A stretch of DNA of 64,000 nucleotides, from positions 200,368-264,367 of the forward strand of contig NC_066544.1 of NCBI RefSeq assembly GCF_024679095.1, read 5' to 3'. The notes beneath the pieces are model-generated. The model saw nothing but the letters and a program-made list of their open reading frames with translations. It searched no databases and was not told the origin of the DNA. The DNA comes from Eriocheir sinensis (lineage: Eukaryota > Arthropoda > Malacostraca > Decapoda > Varunidae). Each line of letters starts with the position of its first letter. The stretch's first letter is position 1. The translations under genes were made by a program, and so were the position numbers. Below, one piece after another: positions 17,244 to 29,665 of the stretch.

Positions 17244-17720
17244 AAGGCTCTTCGTCTCGTCAACTCCCCTCCTTATACTGACAAGTCTTCTACCTCTTAA
17301 GTTCCGCCGCCATGTTGCATCTCATTTTATTTTCTATCGATATTTTCACGCTGACTGGTCTTCTGAACTTGCTAACTACATGCCTCCCCCCCTGCCGCGG
17401 CCCCTCTGCACACAACTTTACTTACTAACTGAAGCTCATCCCTAAACTGTCCAAATCCCTTTATGCAAGATTTAACCAGTATCTTCACTCTTTCATCCCT
17501 TAAGCTGGTAAACTCTGAATGATGATTCCTTCATCTTTATTTCCTCCTTCCTACGACTTGAACGCTTTCAATGGGAGAGTATCGGGACACCTCTCCCTCC
17601 GAAACTGACCTCTCTTTTGGCCACTCTTCTAAATTCTCTTTAATAGGGACAGTGATTAACGGACTTTTTTCCATTATTGTTTTCTTTTATTTTGCCCATA
17701 AGCTGCTTCCCTTTACTGTA
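17244..17720 (+). mobile_element. LINE-A copy 4, right half
   Basis: Begins AAGGCTCTTCGTCTCGTC, continues through the conserved C-terminal LINE-A codons (RHVASHFIFYRYFHAD) with frameshifts, and ends in the 3' UTR tail ACTGTAAAAAAAATG at ~17720. Its coverage starts where the copy at 11.0-12.38 kb stops. Confidence 0.8.
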
Positions 17721-18145
17721 AAAAAAATGATAACACAGTGAGGTTGAATTCTGAGGTTGAATTTAAAATGGAAAACATACAGCAAAAGTAATGAAACCAA
17801 AGTACCTAACTTTAGACTAGGGAACTACGAGGGATTAAGATAACATCTAGCGGGAATTAACTGAGTGAAATTCATGGAAATGTCAGGTCAAGCTGAGTAA
17901 CGAGAGGATTAGCGGCGGGGAGGGAGTGACTGAGATGGGAGTGGCTGGTCACCAGTCAGGTCTGATGAGAGGGCTTAGCGTATAATGACACGTACGGTGA
18001 ATGCTTATACACCGACCTCATTAGGGAGGTTAAGGCGGTGGAAGGACTTTTTATACCGTACAAAATGGTGAAATCTACTAATATGGACCGGAGATGAATG
18101 ACTAACTATCAAAACAAAATTGGGTTAAAGCGTGGAATACATAAA

Positions 18146-18148
<3 letters not shown>
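17721..18148. other. No recognisable feature
   Basis: Unique-looking sequence without supported coding content, tRNA or repeat structure. Confidence 0.4.

Positions 18149-18213
<65 letters not shown>
18149..18213. repeat. (GA)n microsatellite
   Basis: Uninterrupted GA array at the 5' break of LINE-B copy 1. Confidence 0.95.
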
Positions 18214-18218
<5 letters not shown>

Positions 18219-19656
18219 ACCTGCTCTCAAAGAGCAATATATTCAATTCGCGGGGGAAGTGAAACATGACACAAGGAGAGCAATACACAATTATGAAATC
18301 AGAATAGCGAGGCACGTTAATGATAATCTAAAATAATTCTACCAACTGTACAGAACGAAATCTAGAGATAATATTTGGCCATTTATATCTCAGGATGGAA
18401 GGCCCCTCGGCAGTAAGGACACAATCACACCATTAAATGAGGACTTATTAACGATATTAACAAATGAAGACACGTCGTCTTTACCCGAAGCCAGCCAGGT
18501 GGTCACGGAAAGGGAAAATGAAATGTTATGATATCAGAATAACCAGGGAGATTGTCATTAAAGAGATAGATAAACTAAAAAAAGTAATAATAATAATAAG
18601 TCGCCCTGCGCAGATGAAATTTTCCTGCGGTCATCAAACAATCAACATAGATATATAATATATGGGCCACTGGCGTAGTACCATCATTATGGAAAACGGC
18701 CAATGTAGTGCCAATTTTTTAAGAAAGGTAGTAAATCAGTATTGTCAAATTACCGCCTAGTCATTTTAACGCCAGTCGTAGGAAAATAGTTCGAATATAT
18801 TATAGCAAAAAATATTCGCGACCATCTAGAGAAACACAACCTCATCAGTAGCTTCCAGCATGAATTATTTAAGGGATAATCTAGTCTAATTAATCTTTTA
18901 ACATTTTACAAAAAAGTGTACCACGTGGCATATAAGGACGAAAATGTTTGTATTGTGTATCTCGAATTTAGTAAGGCATTCGACAAAGTGCCTCAAGAAA
19001 AAATTCATATTAAAATAATGGCTCATGGGATAATTGGTAAAGTTCTGAAGTGGATCGAGGTGTGGCTTAGAGATAGGACATAGAAGGTTCACGTCAATGG
19101 TGATACATCGGATTGGTCCCAAGATAAATACAGAGTCCTTAAGGGATCAGTTTTGGGCAAATTGCTGTTTGTCATGTACATTGACTATCTCGACTACGGT
19201 ATAACCAGCGACATAAGTAAGTTTACCGACGACACACGAGTAGGAAGACTGATCACCTTAGACAATGATACCGAGATTCTCAAGGAGGAATTAAATGTCT
19301 GTATGAGTGGGCCCGACAAACGTCCTTAGTGTGAGAAAATTAAAACTCTAAAATAATTACACATATAATAACACAAATAGAGTCTTGGACTTTATTTCGA
19401 GAAGCGTAAGCAACAGGAGCTCAGAAACCATCCTTAAAGTGTAATTAGCTTTGACTGGACCACTCCTGGAGTATACCGCTCAGTTTTGGCGCATTTATTA
19501 CAGGACTAATATAGATTGCCTTGAAGCAATACAGAGGAGAATGACGAAAATGATCCCGTGACCTAGGAATTTATTGCACAGGGACAGACTTAAACGACTT
19601 AACTTGCACTCCTTGGAAAGGGGTAGACTGTGTGGGGACTTGATTAAGGTGTTTAA
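18214..19656 (+). mobile_element. LINE-B copy 1 (L2/CR1-like), part 1
   Basis: A second non-LTR family. Despite many stops, the order of L2/CR1-type signatures is clear: a pre-RT segment (NIWPFISQDGRPLGSKDT), the finger motif VYLEFSKAFDKVP (18.95 kb), GSVLGKLLFVMYID (19.15 kb), FTDDT in place of F/YADD (19.22 kb), then LEYTAQFWRIYYRTNIDCLE-like sequence and LHSLERGRLCGDLIKVFK at 19.60-19.65 kb. The reading stops at a TTAA and resumes at 20422 (WIEGTNKGDLNAVL), because a 761-bp element has inserted there. Heavy decay means it is inactive. Confidence 0.78.
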
Positions 19657-20417
<761 letters not shown>

Positions 20418-20421
20418 TTAA

Positions 20422-20665
20422 ATGGATTGAGGGGACTAACAAGGGCGATCTAAATGCAGTACTTATATTAAAAACTGATGTGAGAACACGCAGTAACGGG
20501 TATAAGTTGGATAAATTCTAGTTTGTAAAAGAAATAGGAAAAAAATGGTTCACGAACAGACTAGTGGGCGAATGGAGCAAGCTGAGTAGGTATGTTTGGA
20601 CCCACTCGGTGAGCCCGCTCCAGTTCAACGTTCGGCAACTGAAGCTTTTCCTCTATAACAGGGCT
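20422..20665 (+). mobile_element. LINE-B copy 1, part 2 (C-terminus)
   Basis: Continues the LINE-B frame: WIEGTNKGDLNAVLIL, then RTRSNGYKLDKF, stop, VKEIGKKWFTNRLVGEWSKL. These are typical L2/CR1 C-terminal residues (NGYKL, WF-NRVV-EWN). Confidence 0.75.
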
Positions 20666-21065
20666 GCGACATAAGCACTTGTTTGCTCCCAGTTTTCTCC
20701 TTGTCGCTCTTTAACACCACCTATTTGAAGATTATTTCTACGATTATAGTCCTCCTGGTAGTTGGTTCTTGTCTCCAGGTCTTGAATTTTCTTGTCCTTT
20801 GCATCCACCTCGTTCTTAAGTTGAGTGATTGTGTCGGCGTTCTTTCTTCACTCGTTCAAGAAGATTCACTTATTGTTTCAGCTCCTCCACTTCCTGTTGT
20901 GTGAATTCCTAGCTTTTTGTGAGTTCGTTTGCATGCAGTAGTTCCATATTCTTTCAATTTTTCACACACTTGTTTCATAAAGATGTCAAGACTTCCTTTG
21001 AAGGCTTATTTTTGGGTGTCCAAGAGTGTTTGTGTCACGGTAGGATCCATCTGCATATGTCTAGA
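20666..21065 (-). mobile_element. LINE ORF1-like coiled-coil fragment
   Basis: On the minus strand, with one or two frame changes, the sequence gives MDPTVTQTLLDTQK, VCEKLKEYGTTAC, EVDAKDKKIQDLE and YQEDYNRRNNLQIGG followed by GENWEQTSA. The Lys/Glu-rich heptad-like stretch ending in a [S/N]RRNN-[IL]-I-G motif is characteristic of the coiled-coil ORF1 protein, an RNA-binding chaperone, of several non-LTR retrotransposons. A stop lies early in the frame. It is not clear to which LINE in the window it belongs. Confidence 0.55.
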
Positions 21066-21090
21066 GCAATGTTTCTGGCCAACCTTTTGC

Positions 21091-21095
<5 letters not shown>

Positions 21096-21154
<59 letters not shown>
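21096..21154. repeat. (GA)n microsatellite
   Basis: Uninterrupted GA array. Confidence 0.95.
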
Positions 21155-21157
<3 letters not shown>

Positions 21158-21229
21158 CCATGGTCCAGACTTGGTGGTCTGTCCTTAAACCTAAGTGATT
21201 TTACATTAATCAGAAGACTCCAAAACGTT

Positions 21230-21386
21230 GCACTTCTACTCTAGTTGATATTAAGTTGAAGGAAGTGACGGTCGAGCTTATTTTTGAAGGAGTCAATCGT
21301 GTTACACTGGACCACTGATGGTGGAAGCTTATTCCATTCTCGCAATACAACGTTGGTGAAGAAAAATTTTGTGCAGTCTGAATTTA
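21230..21386 (-). mobile_element. LINE-B copy 2, 3' end (left flank of the palindrome)
   Basis: The minus strand encodes SDCTKFFFTNVVLREWNKL, then PPSVVQCNTIDSFKNKLDRH and a stop: the C-terminus of an L2/CR1-like LINE. The upstream part of the same copy is at 35106-35772. The 13.7-kb palindrome lies between them; excising it with one 8-bp duplication gives an unbroken frame ...CRQVNS-DCTKFF.... Confidence 0.85.
21379..21386. repeat. 8-bp target duplication, left
   Basis: TGAATTTA, identical to 35106-35113, directly outside the left terminal inverted repeat. Confidence 0.88.
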
Positions 21387-21410
21387 GTAGTTATAATATT
21401 GCCATACCGG

Positions 21411-22110
21411 CTTGATTGTCCTGCGCCATAGCGGCTTGATTTGGCGGGGCAAGGGAGCGTGGGGCGGGGGCGGAAAGACATCCGTAGTATCCTGCGCCAT
21501 AGCGGCTTGATTTGGCGGGGCAAGGGAGCGTGGGGCGGGGGCGGAAAGACATCCGTAGTATCCTATGCCATAGCGGCTTGATTTGGCGGGGCAAGGGAGC
21601 GTGGGGCGGGGGCGGAAAGACATCCGTAGTATCCTGCGCCATAGCGGCTTGATTTGGCGGGGCAAGGGAGCGTGGGGCGGGGGCGGAAAGACATCCGTAG
21701 TATCCTGCGCCATAGCGGCTTGATTTGGCGGGGCAAGGGAGCGTGGGGCGGGGGCGGAAAGACATCCGTAGTATCCTATGCCATAGCGGCTTGATTTGGC
21801 GGGGCAAGGGAGCGTGGGGCGGGGGCGGAAAGACATCCGTAGTATCCTATGCCATAGCGGCTTGATTTGGCGGGGCAAGGGAGCGTGGGGCGGGGGCGGA
21901 AAGACATCCATAGTATCCTATGCCATAGCGGCTTGATTTGGCGGGGCAAGGGAGCGTGGGGCGGGGGCGGAAAGACATCCGTAGTATCCTATGCGATAGC
22001 GGCTTGATTTGGCGGGGCAAGGGAGCGTGGGGCGGGGGTGGAAAAACATCCGTAGTATCCTATGCCATAGCGGCTTGATTTGGCGGGGCAAGGGAGCGTG
22101 GGGCGGGACA
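21411..22110. repeat. 71-bp satellite array, left arm (~10 units)
   Basis: Units of exactly 71 bp (for example ATCCGTAG recurs at 21480, 21551 and 21622) contain CATAGCGGCTTGATTTGGCG and GGGGCGGGGGCGGAAAGAC. Alternating CTGCGCC/CTATGCC variants show a higher-order pattern. The unit shares CGGCTTGATT with the element's terminal repeat. The right arm holds only about three units. Confidence 0.95.
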
Positions 22111-22315
22111 GAGAGGGATCGGCAGTGACAGGCTATGGGGAGGGAGCGAGGGATGTGCTATGGTGCGGTTGGTGGGAGGTGACGAGTCCGGGAGCGTCGA
22201 GACATGGGCTGCGCCATGCCTCGTTCTGTCTTAGAGGGAGCGTGTAGGGTGAAGTAGTGACGCCATGCTGAGATGCTATACTTAACAGTTAAGCCTTTGT
22301 TACCTGTTAGCATTG

Positions 22316-22318
<3 letters not shown>

Positions 22319-22376
<58 letters not shown>

Positions 22377-22386
22377 ACACACACGC
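22319..22386. repeat. (CA)n microsatellite, left arm
   Basis: CA array mirrored by the GT array at 34503-34548. Confidence 0.95.
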
Positions 22387-22596
22387 ACATGGTAAATAAG
22401 AGTTTGAGATTAATCAAGTACACAAAGTTGTGTTGTGTACATTAAAACTCTGTCTTTGAGAAAGAAAGTATAGTAACTGTATCTTTTTATTTTGGGGAAG
22501 ATGATGTATAAGTAACCGCACACATGTTAAACATAGAGTTTGAGGTTAAGCATATACGTTAAGTACACAAAAAACACAAAGTTATGTTAAGAAAAG

Positions 22597-22874
<278 letters not shown>

Positions 22875-23165
22875 ACGAAGATGAAAAAGGACAAAGAGAA
22901 AGGAAGAAAGAGAAATTATATGAATGACGGGGAGTTGGCTTATGGTAGCAAGTGCAAACACTATCACAGTTGAAAATATACTATGGAAGATGGCGATGAT
23001 GGGAAAGTCGTTACGTAAAATTCGCTACACACCTGCTTCCGCCCCTCACCCCCCCCCCCCCTCCTCTAGCAGATGTGTTAGGTATCTCCCACTCTCCCGC
23101 GTTATGCGAACAAAGCTGAGCCCTGGTGGGGAACGGCTTAACGTCACGGTGTTGACTCGTCTCTG

Positions 23166-23420
23166 TTGCGGGATGATGGTACATTTCTCGTGAGAATGAG
23201 AAGCAATGTTTTGTGTAAACAGTGTGGGAGACGAAAGTCGTTTAGTGGATCGTGTCGGTTGTGTGTCGACAGTGACTGCCGTGGAGATGACTCTTTGTTT
23301 AAACATTGTGGGAGACGTTTCAGATCTCTCCTTCCGTCCATGAGTGTTCTTCACCACGAGCTAACAATGCAGAAAAACTCTGTGAAAGCTGTGGAATGGT
23401 ATTCGGCGATACATCTGCAT
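23166..23420 (+). pseudogene. Cys-pair-rich open frame, unit 1 (unrecognised)
   Basis: The frame reads LCKQCGRRKSFSGSCRLC, then DDSLFKHCGRRF. In adjacent frames of the same block CKHYHS (CKHCHS in the second unit) lies upstream and EKLCESCGMVFG downstream. Regularly spaced C-x2-C pairs, each followed by G-R/K-x-F, suggest a degenerate zinc-finger-like repeat interrupted by frameshifts. No start, promoter or intact frame can be defended, and no family is recognised. It could be host coding sequence captured by the palindromic element, or coincidence. Confidence 0.3.
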
Positions 23421-23563
23421 CCCCTCCCCCCTTTCCCGCGTTTTTCCGAGCGTCAAGATAGAGAATTAAACTACCACCGCGATAGTCTTTATATAAGGAA
23501 TAATTAAAATTAATGGGATTTTATGATTTTTATTGATATCTAGTGAGAAACTAACATGCCAAA

Positions 23564-23568
<5 letters not shown>

Positions 23569-23598
<30 letters not shown>

Positions 23599-23624
23599 TT
23601 TATATAGAGAAAGAAAGAGAAAGA

Positions 23625-23672
<48 letters not shown>
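23569..23672. repeat. (GA)n tract between the two 801-bp units
   Basis: GA array with an interruption at 23595-23630; it marks the join of the tandem duplication. Confidence 0.93.
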
Positions 23673-23676
<4 letters not shown>

Positions 23677-23974
23677 CGAAGATGAAAAAGGACAAAGAGA
23701 AAGGAAGAAAAATAAATTATATGAATGACGGGGAGTTGGCTTATGGTAGCACGTGCAAACACTGTCACAGTTGAAAATATACTATGGAAGATGGCGATGA
23801 TGGGAAAGTCGTTACGTAAAATTCGCTACACACCTGCTTCCGCCCTTCACCCCCCCCCCACCCCACCCCACCCTCCTCTAGCAGATATGATAGGTATCTC
23901 CCACTCTTACGCGTTAGGCGAACAAAGCTGAACCCTGGTGGGGAACGGCTTAACGTCACGGTGTTGACTCGTCT

Positions 23975-24283
23975 TTGTTGCGGGATGATGGTATATTTCT
24001 CGTGAGAATGAGAAGCAATGCTTTGTGTAAACAGTGTGAGAAACGAAAGTCGTTTAGTGGATCGTGTCGGTCGTGTGTCGACAGTGACCGCCGTGGAGAT
24101 GACTCTTTGTTTAAACATTGTGGGAGACGTTTCACATCTCTCCTTCCGTCCATGAGTGTTCTTCACCACGAGCTAACAATGCAGAAAAACTCTGTGAAAG
24201 CTGTGGAATGGTATTCGGCGGGATACATCTGCACCCCCTCCCCCCTTTCCAGCGTTTTTCCGTGCGTCAAGATAAAGAATTAA
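23975..24283 (+). pseudogene. Cys-pair-rich open frame, unit 2 (unrecognised)
   Basis: Second copy of the frame at 23166: LCKQCEKRKSFSGSCRSC, DDSLFKHCGRRF. It differs by a handful of substitutions, several of them replacements. See unit 1 for interpretation. Confidence 0.3.
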
Positions 24284-24558
24284 ACTACCACCGCGATAGT
24301 CTTTATATAAGGAATAGTTAAAATGAATAGGATTTTATGATTTTTATTGATATCTAGTGAGAAACTAACATGCCAAAATCTTATATTAGCTTAATGCAGG
24401 TCGATTATTTTTCGTTTGTGCTAAATCCAAACTTAATCCAGTCTGAATAGTTAAACCATTACATGAACACAATAAATTTTGAATTACACTCTAAAAATAC
24501 ATCTTAATTCTGGATGAGAGGGATTCATACAAGTTATAGTACACACATATGGCATACA

Positions 24559-24563
24559 TGATG

Positions 24564-24617
<54 letters not shown>

Positions 24618-24692
24618 TTGTTAAAATGCATCTTAATTCTGGATGAGGGGGATAATTCAGACAAGTTATAGTACACACACATGGCATACATG

Positions 24693-24743
<51 letters not shown>
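24559..24743. repeat. Two (AAT)n tracts around a duplicated 80-bp spacer
   Basis: AAT at 24562-24616 and 24691-24743. The sequence before each tract (CATCTTAATTCTGGATGAG ... AGTTATAGTACACACA-ATGGCATACATGAT) is a near-exact duplicate. Mirrored as ATT tracts at 33043-33093 and 33170-33214. Confidence 0.92.
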
Positions 24744-24908
24744 TTGCAACGTTCTGTGGATCATTGGTACGTTTCTACTACCTAGTTACCACGTCCCCGT
24801 CACCTTTTAAGAACCCTTTTACTACATCCCATAACGCCAATGCTATGTATTGGTACCTTTAATGTGCATATTCCCACAACCTTTCTGATAATCGGGGGGG
24901 GGGGGGGG

Positions 24909-25110
24909 GCTTCGTGGTGCAGTGGTTAGCACACTCGGCTCATAACCGAGAGAGACCGGGTTCGATTCCCGGGCGGAGTGGAAAAATTTTGCTGGGATTA
25001 AACCTTCCCATACTCATATCCTTGAGCATGCGAAGACAATGAAGTGTAAAAAAAAACTTGCTTTTTTATCTCGTAAAGGAAGAAATACAATCACAAAGGA
25101 GTAGGTCAAG
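24909..25110 (+). mobile_element. SINE-3 with tRNA-Met(CAT)-like head, left arm
   Basis: 24909-24980 folds as a tRNA: acceptor GCTTCGT with GCGGAGT (wobbles allowed), an A box within TGGTGCAGTGGTTAGCAC, anticodon stem ACTCGG/CCGAG with loop CTCATAA (anticodon CAT), and a perfect B box GGTTCGATTCC. The tRNA part is followed by a body (GGATTAAACCTTCCCATACTC, CCTTGAGCATGCGAAGAC) and an A-run, the layout of a tRNA-derived SINE rather than a working tRNA gene. A body-only relative is at 25.94-26.01 kb. It is preceded by a G-run. Confidence 0.7.
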
Positions 25111-27419
25111 TAGGTCACTGCGTTTTTTTGTGTGTGTGTTTTTGCTACGTTACTGTTACCTTTAGCGTGAATATTGCCACATTCTTCCTACTAAGCATAC
25201 CATTACCTTTCTGCTACGTTTCTTGCAACGGTTCCTTCTATTACCTGTGTCATACATCATATCTTCGTTAACTGCTCACAGTCACATAACCATAAATTTT
25301 ACTTTTCGTTAATGCATATAAACGACGCTGAAAATCAATGTAGTTACACTTGAAGATGAGATGATCGTAAAAATCTAACTTGTTCTTAGTCAGCAAATGA
25401 GCAAAGATAAGACAAGACAAGACATTCTTAACTTATTATATTTTATTCATACTTTTCTCCTTTCTTTTTTTTTTTTTGTGTGTGTGGGGCGGAAATCAGT
25501 ATATGCAATCCAATATAACACATTTATTTAGAACATGTCAAAGTGCTAATTATTGAGAGGGTGATTTTTTTTTTTCTATTTGAAAAAACAAAACAAAAAA
25601 CAGACAGAATAATATAGTTCGCTAGTTAAGGCACTTGTTCTTTCCAGACATTATGGAAATGATTTTGATGACGGTAAAATCTTGAACTCCATATAAGCAT
25701 TGTAACGCTGTTACCTTCACTAATTCCACACATTCATTTGCTTACGGGAGGATATAATAAGAAAGAAAAGATAGTTATACTTTGAGCTTTCAGAAAAATA
25801 GGTAATTTAATCTACAACTTTAACTATATTTTTTTCCTAGACACTTAAAAAAAAAACTCCCATAACATGACACACAATTCTCAAAATGAATCTTAAGTAC
25901 ATTAGGAAGCAGAGTATGCACTTTTTAGGGGGTATAGAAAAATGATTTTGCTGGTATAAAACCTTCACATACACATATCCTTGAGCATGCGAAGACAATG
26001 GTGTGAAAAAAAAACATCAAAATTATAAAAAAAACACTCATCACATTTTTTTCTACCCAAATGTTCGATCCCACCCACACTATGAATGGCGAAAAAAAAA
26101 AAAAAGGTATTGCTCGTAAAGGAAGAAATACAATCACAAAGGAGTAAGTCAAGCTGTCAATAACACCAACAAAAACGACAAAAAAAAAAAAAATAGATAT
26201 ACTTTCCCCTGAAATAAAATGATCTTATCGAGCAAATATATTATAATATTTTACCTAATTCATTAAGGACAAGGTCAACAATACCAAGGGATTATAGTGG
26301 GTCCTATTAGAGTAGTGTGGAATGGAACCAAACCACAGTAAACCACAGGATTAGGTCAACAATATAAGTGTATCTCCAAGATCCTATTAGAAAGTAGTAT
26401 GTAATGGAACCCAAACACCAGGAAACCATGGAGTTAATGTGATCAACGCATGATACTCAGATATGGAGGAAAATTAGAGAACCATATTTTTTTTATCAAT
26501 TAATGTGACCAGTAATGTTAATTTTTATAACCAGAGACCAATGAGGACTAAAATATTTATGTATTTCTGTATTGCCAGAACACTTTAAACCTAGAGAAAG
26601 GACGCGGGATAACCATGTGCCTGAACCGGGCCTTCAGAGAAAACTTATCAAAACGTACTGGAGGAAACCAATTAGTTAATGTATGGAAGGGTATTAGTGA
26701 CATGTCATCATGTATAACTAAGGTGGGCAGAACTCACTCTCTTATGTGCTTAGCGTATTATTAATCTTTTCACCTGTTGATGATCATTACCAAAAGGGAA
26801 TACACACTAAATAAATAGAAAATAAATGAATGTAAAACAAGTACCAAATTAAGCATGTTAGAAACCAGACAGGCTCTACAGTATTCCGGACATACAGGCT
26901 GACAATCAATGATCTAGCATTGTTGAAACCGACAGCTTAATAGGTGAATATATTACTGGATTACCTTATCCTAATCTTAGCGTATCCTATGCATCATCAA
27001 ATATTGTATGCAGAGAAAATAAAGGAGTTACCAAATGACTAGCAAATTAAACTGAAAATAAAAGAGTACGAGAAGTACATATCAATTTTGGTTACACATA
27101 GTATCAAAAGATAAAAAAAAGTTCATTGATTAGGATCAGGTATGTAAAAGGGAATTGCGTGTAAAAAACTAAATACATGGAATTCACAGTATATACAGTA
27201 ATCTGAGTAAAATTACAGAAAAATAAAATAATAAACCAATAAACATTACGTTTCAATGAATATTGTTCATATAAATTCTTCCTGGAAGACTTTGATTATT
27301 GAAAAATAAATCCTCCCACTTGTGAACACTATGATCAGTAGTTCATAATACCAGTATTTCATGATCTTTAATTCAATTAGGGTGAATATTTCCTCTATTA
27401 CCACTTTTCCTTTTGGAAT
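25111..27419. other. Left-arm AT-rich sequence, no gene recognised
   Basis: Contains a second body-like SINE-3 piece (25925-26010) and a short plus-strand frame at ~26570-26760 (YCQNTLNLEKGRGITM, CLNRAFRENLSKRTGG) that is conserved in the right arm but unrecognised. Everything is mirrored at 30.3-32.7 kb. Confidence 0.5.
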
Positions 27420-28125
27420 TTTATTCTTCCACTTGATAGTTTTAAACACTTTTGAGTGTTTTGATGTCTCATTTGTTGTGAAAATGAATAATAACCATAA
27501 TATGACAATTGGGGAGATTGTATTACTCACGCGCCGACATCTCGTCTTCTACTCAGCCAACTGATCTTTTGTTGCTATACGTTACATGTTACGTTACGTT
27601 ACGTCACGTTACATAATGCGTTATATATTTTCTACTACCCTTTGAACCTTCCGTAAAAAAGAACATTGGGAGTGTATAGATGAAAACAACGGTAAATCTT
27701 TCCTCTATTCGCGGGTTCTCTTTTTTTTTCTTTCTATTTTTTCCATTGACAGAATTTAAGCTCTTTAGTGTTTTGAAGCATCATTTGTTGTGGAAATGAA
27801 TACTAGCCGTTATATGACCACGTCAACGGAGTTAAGATTGGTGATACCTCAATATACTCAAAAAGGATTAACAATTATCAAATGGAAGAAAAATACAAAA
27901 AAAAAAAAAACAGGAAATAATAATAAAGGAAAGAAATACCAAAGTGTGAAAATAGACATGAAATGTTGAAATGGGCGTGACCATGATGTCTCAATAGGAC
28001 TTAAAGCGTACCTAGCATAGCCTATCCATCTATCTGACATGGTTATATTATAGTTAATATTCATTTGCACAACAAATGACACCTCAAAACACTCAAAAGG
28101 GTTTAAAACTATCGAATGGAAGAAA
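27420..28125. repeat. 95-bp motif, three copies (two direct, one inverted)
   Basis: Copies at ~27425-27515 (+), 27745-27830 (+) and 28035-28125 (-) share GAGTGTTTTGA, TCATTTGTTGTG and AATGAATA-TAACC-TAATATGACC landmarks. The same three lie inverted in the right arm (29.67-29.77, 29.96-30.05 and 30.29-30.37 kb). A TTACG-rich run lies at 27575-27612. Confidence 0.75.
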
Positions 28126-28149
28126 AAAAAGGTGCATTACCAATAGAAG

Positions 28150-28683
28150 CGCTGAAGTCATCCTCAAGCTTTACTTAGCACTAGTTAGAGTTCATCTCGA
28201 TTATGTGGATCAGTTTTGGTCAGTCCATTAAGAATGGGTATCAAGATGTTAGAATCTGTACAGAGTAAGATGAAAAAAAGTGATTCAAAGGACGGAAAAC
28301 TTTCCATATGAGGATAGACTTTAGCATTTAAATCTGCATTCTCTAGAGAAGCGAAGGTTACGAGAAGACGTGACTGACATTTATAAAGGGATGAAGGGCT
28401 TTAATAGGGTTTTTTGTTGTTAAATAGTCGGGTAATGCATGTAGCAGTGGGTTTAAGATAGATAAATTCAGATTCAACAAAGACATAGACAAGCATTGGT
28501 TTACCAAATGAGGTGTGGATGAGTGTAATAGGCTTGGCAGTCATGCTGTGCGTGACAGTATCATAAATACATTCAAGAAGAACTTGAATAAATTCATGGC
28601 TAGTGAGGTAAGCTGGAGTTAGGCACACAGGAGATGCCTTGTCGGTCGGTCTCATGCAATTTTTTTTTTTTTTTTTTTTTTTT
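28150..28683 (+). mobile_element. LINE-B-type 3' end, left arm
   Basis: With stops and frameshifts, the frame reads LVRVHLDYVDQFWSVH, then YEDRL-HLNLHSLEKRRLRED, DIYKGMKGFNRV and a tail ending KNLNKFMASEVSWS: the standard L2/CR1 C-terminus. It ends in GTCTCATGCAA plus a ~24-nt T-run. The tail points at the palindrome loop and is mirrored at 29131-29665. Confidence 0.75.
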
Positions 28684-29130
28684 GCGTTCTTATATCCTTC
28701 TGTTCTTCAAAAAATTCCGAGAACTGAAACGGTAACGAAAGAAAGAAATACCATAATAACCGTGAAAATAGTCATGAAATGGGTGTGTTAACCCACGTGG
28801 CCACATTCGACATAAACCCGTGTTGCACAATCATAGTCTACTTGGCTGTCAGTAACAACAAAGGCAGAGTAAGAAGCGTAACGTACATACTTAGCGTAAA
28901 ATATTAAAGGTAACTAACCAGACCAAATCCTTGAACAGTTTGCGCACAGCATGGTATAGTCGATTGGCGGGGGTCAAGTTTGTTAGGTTGTTAATCAACA
29001 TAAATAAGTCAAAAAATATAAAATAGGCTACTCTTTTAGGATCACTACCCTCGGCTGAGACATATTGCTTCACCACATGACGCAATGAGGTTTCAGTACA
29101 TGTGATGACAAGTTTCATATCTCAGAAAAA
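28684..29130. other. Loop of the 13.7-kb palindrome (~450 bp)
   Basis: The only single-copy part of the element. It contains TTGCGTTCTTATATCC (LINE-tail-like) at its left edge and AT-rich sequence with no recognisable gene. Confidence 0.6.
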
Positions 29131-29665
29131 AGAAAAAAAATTGCATGAGACCGACCGACAAGGCATCTCCTGTGTGCCTAACTCCAGCTTACCTCACGAG
29201 CCATGAATTTATTCAAGTTCTTCTTGAATGTATTTATGTTACTGTCACGCACAGCATGACTGCCAAGTCTATTCCACTCATCCACACCTCATTTGGTAAA
29301 CCAATGCTTGTCCATGTCTTTGTTGAATCTGAATTTATCTATCTTAAACCCACTGCTACATGCATTACCCGACTATTTAACAACAAAAAACCCTATTAAA
29401 GCCCTTCATCCCTTTATAAATGTCAGTCACGTCTTCTCGTAACCTTCGCTTCTCTAGAGAATGCAGATTTAAATGCTAAAGTCTATCCTCATATGGAAAG
29501 TTTTCCGTCCTTTGAATCACTTTTTTTCATCTTAATCTGTACAGATTCTAACATCTTGATACCCATTCTTAATGGACTGACCAAAACTGAACCACATAAT
29601 CGAGATGAACTCTAACTAGTGCTAAGTAAAGCTTGAGGATGACTTCAGCGCTTCTATTGGTAATG
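29131..29665 (-). mobile_element. LINE-B-type 3' end, right arm
   Basis: Inverted copy of 28150-28683 with a few substitutions (for example AGTGAGG versus CGTGAGC near the end). Confidence 0.75.

Noticed and set aside
21411..22110. CRISPR array
   Set aside because: The 71-bp units are contiguous, with no alternating unique spacers; eukaryotic satellite.
24909..24980. Functional tRNA-Met gene
   Set aside because: Several wobble or weak acceptor pairs, and a SINE-like body plus A-run directly downstream; treated as a SINE head.
27575..27612. Telomere-like TTACG repeats
   Set aside because: Short, irregular and not TTAGG (the usual arthropod telomere repeat).
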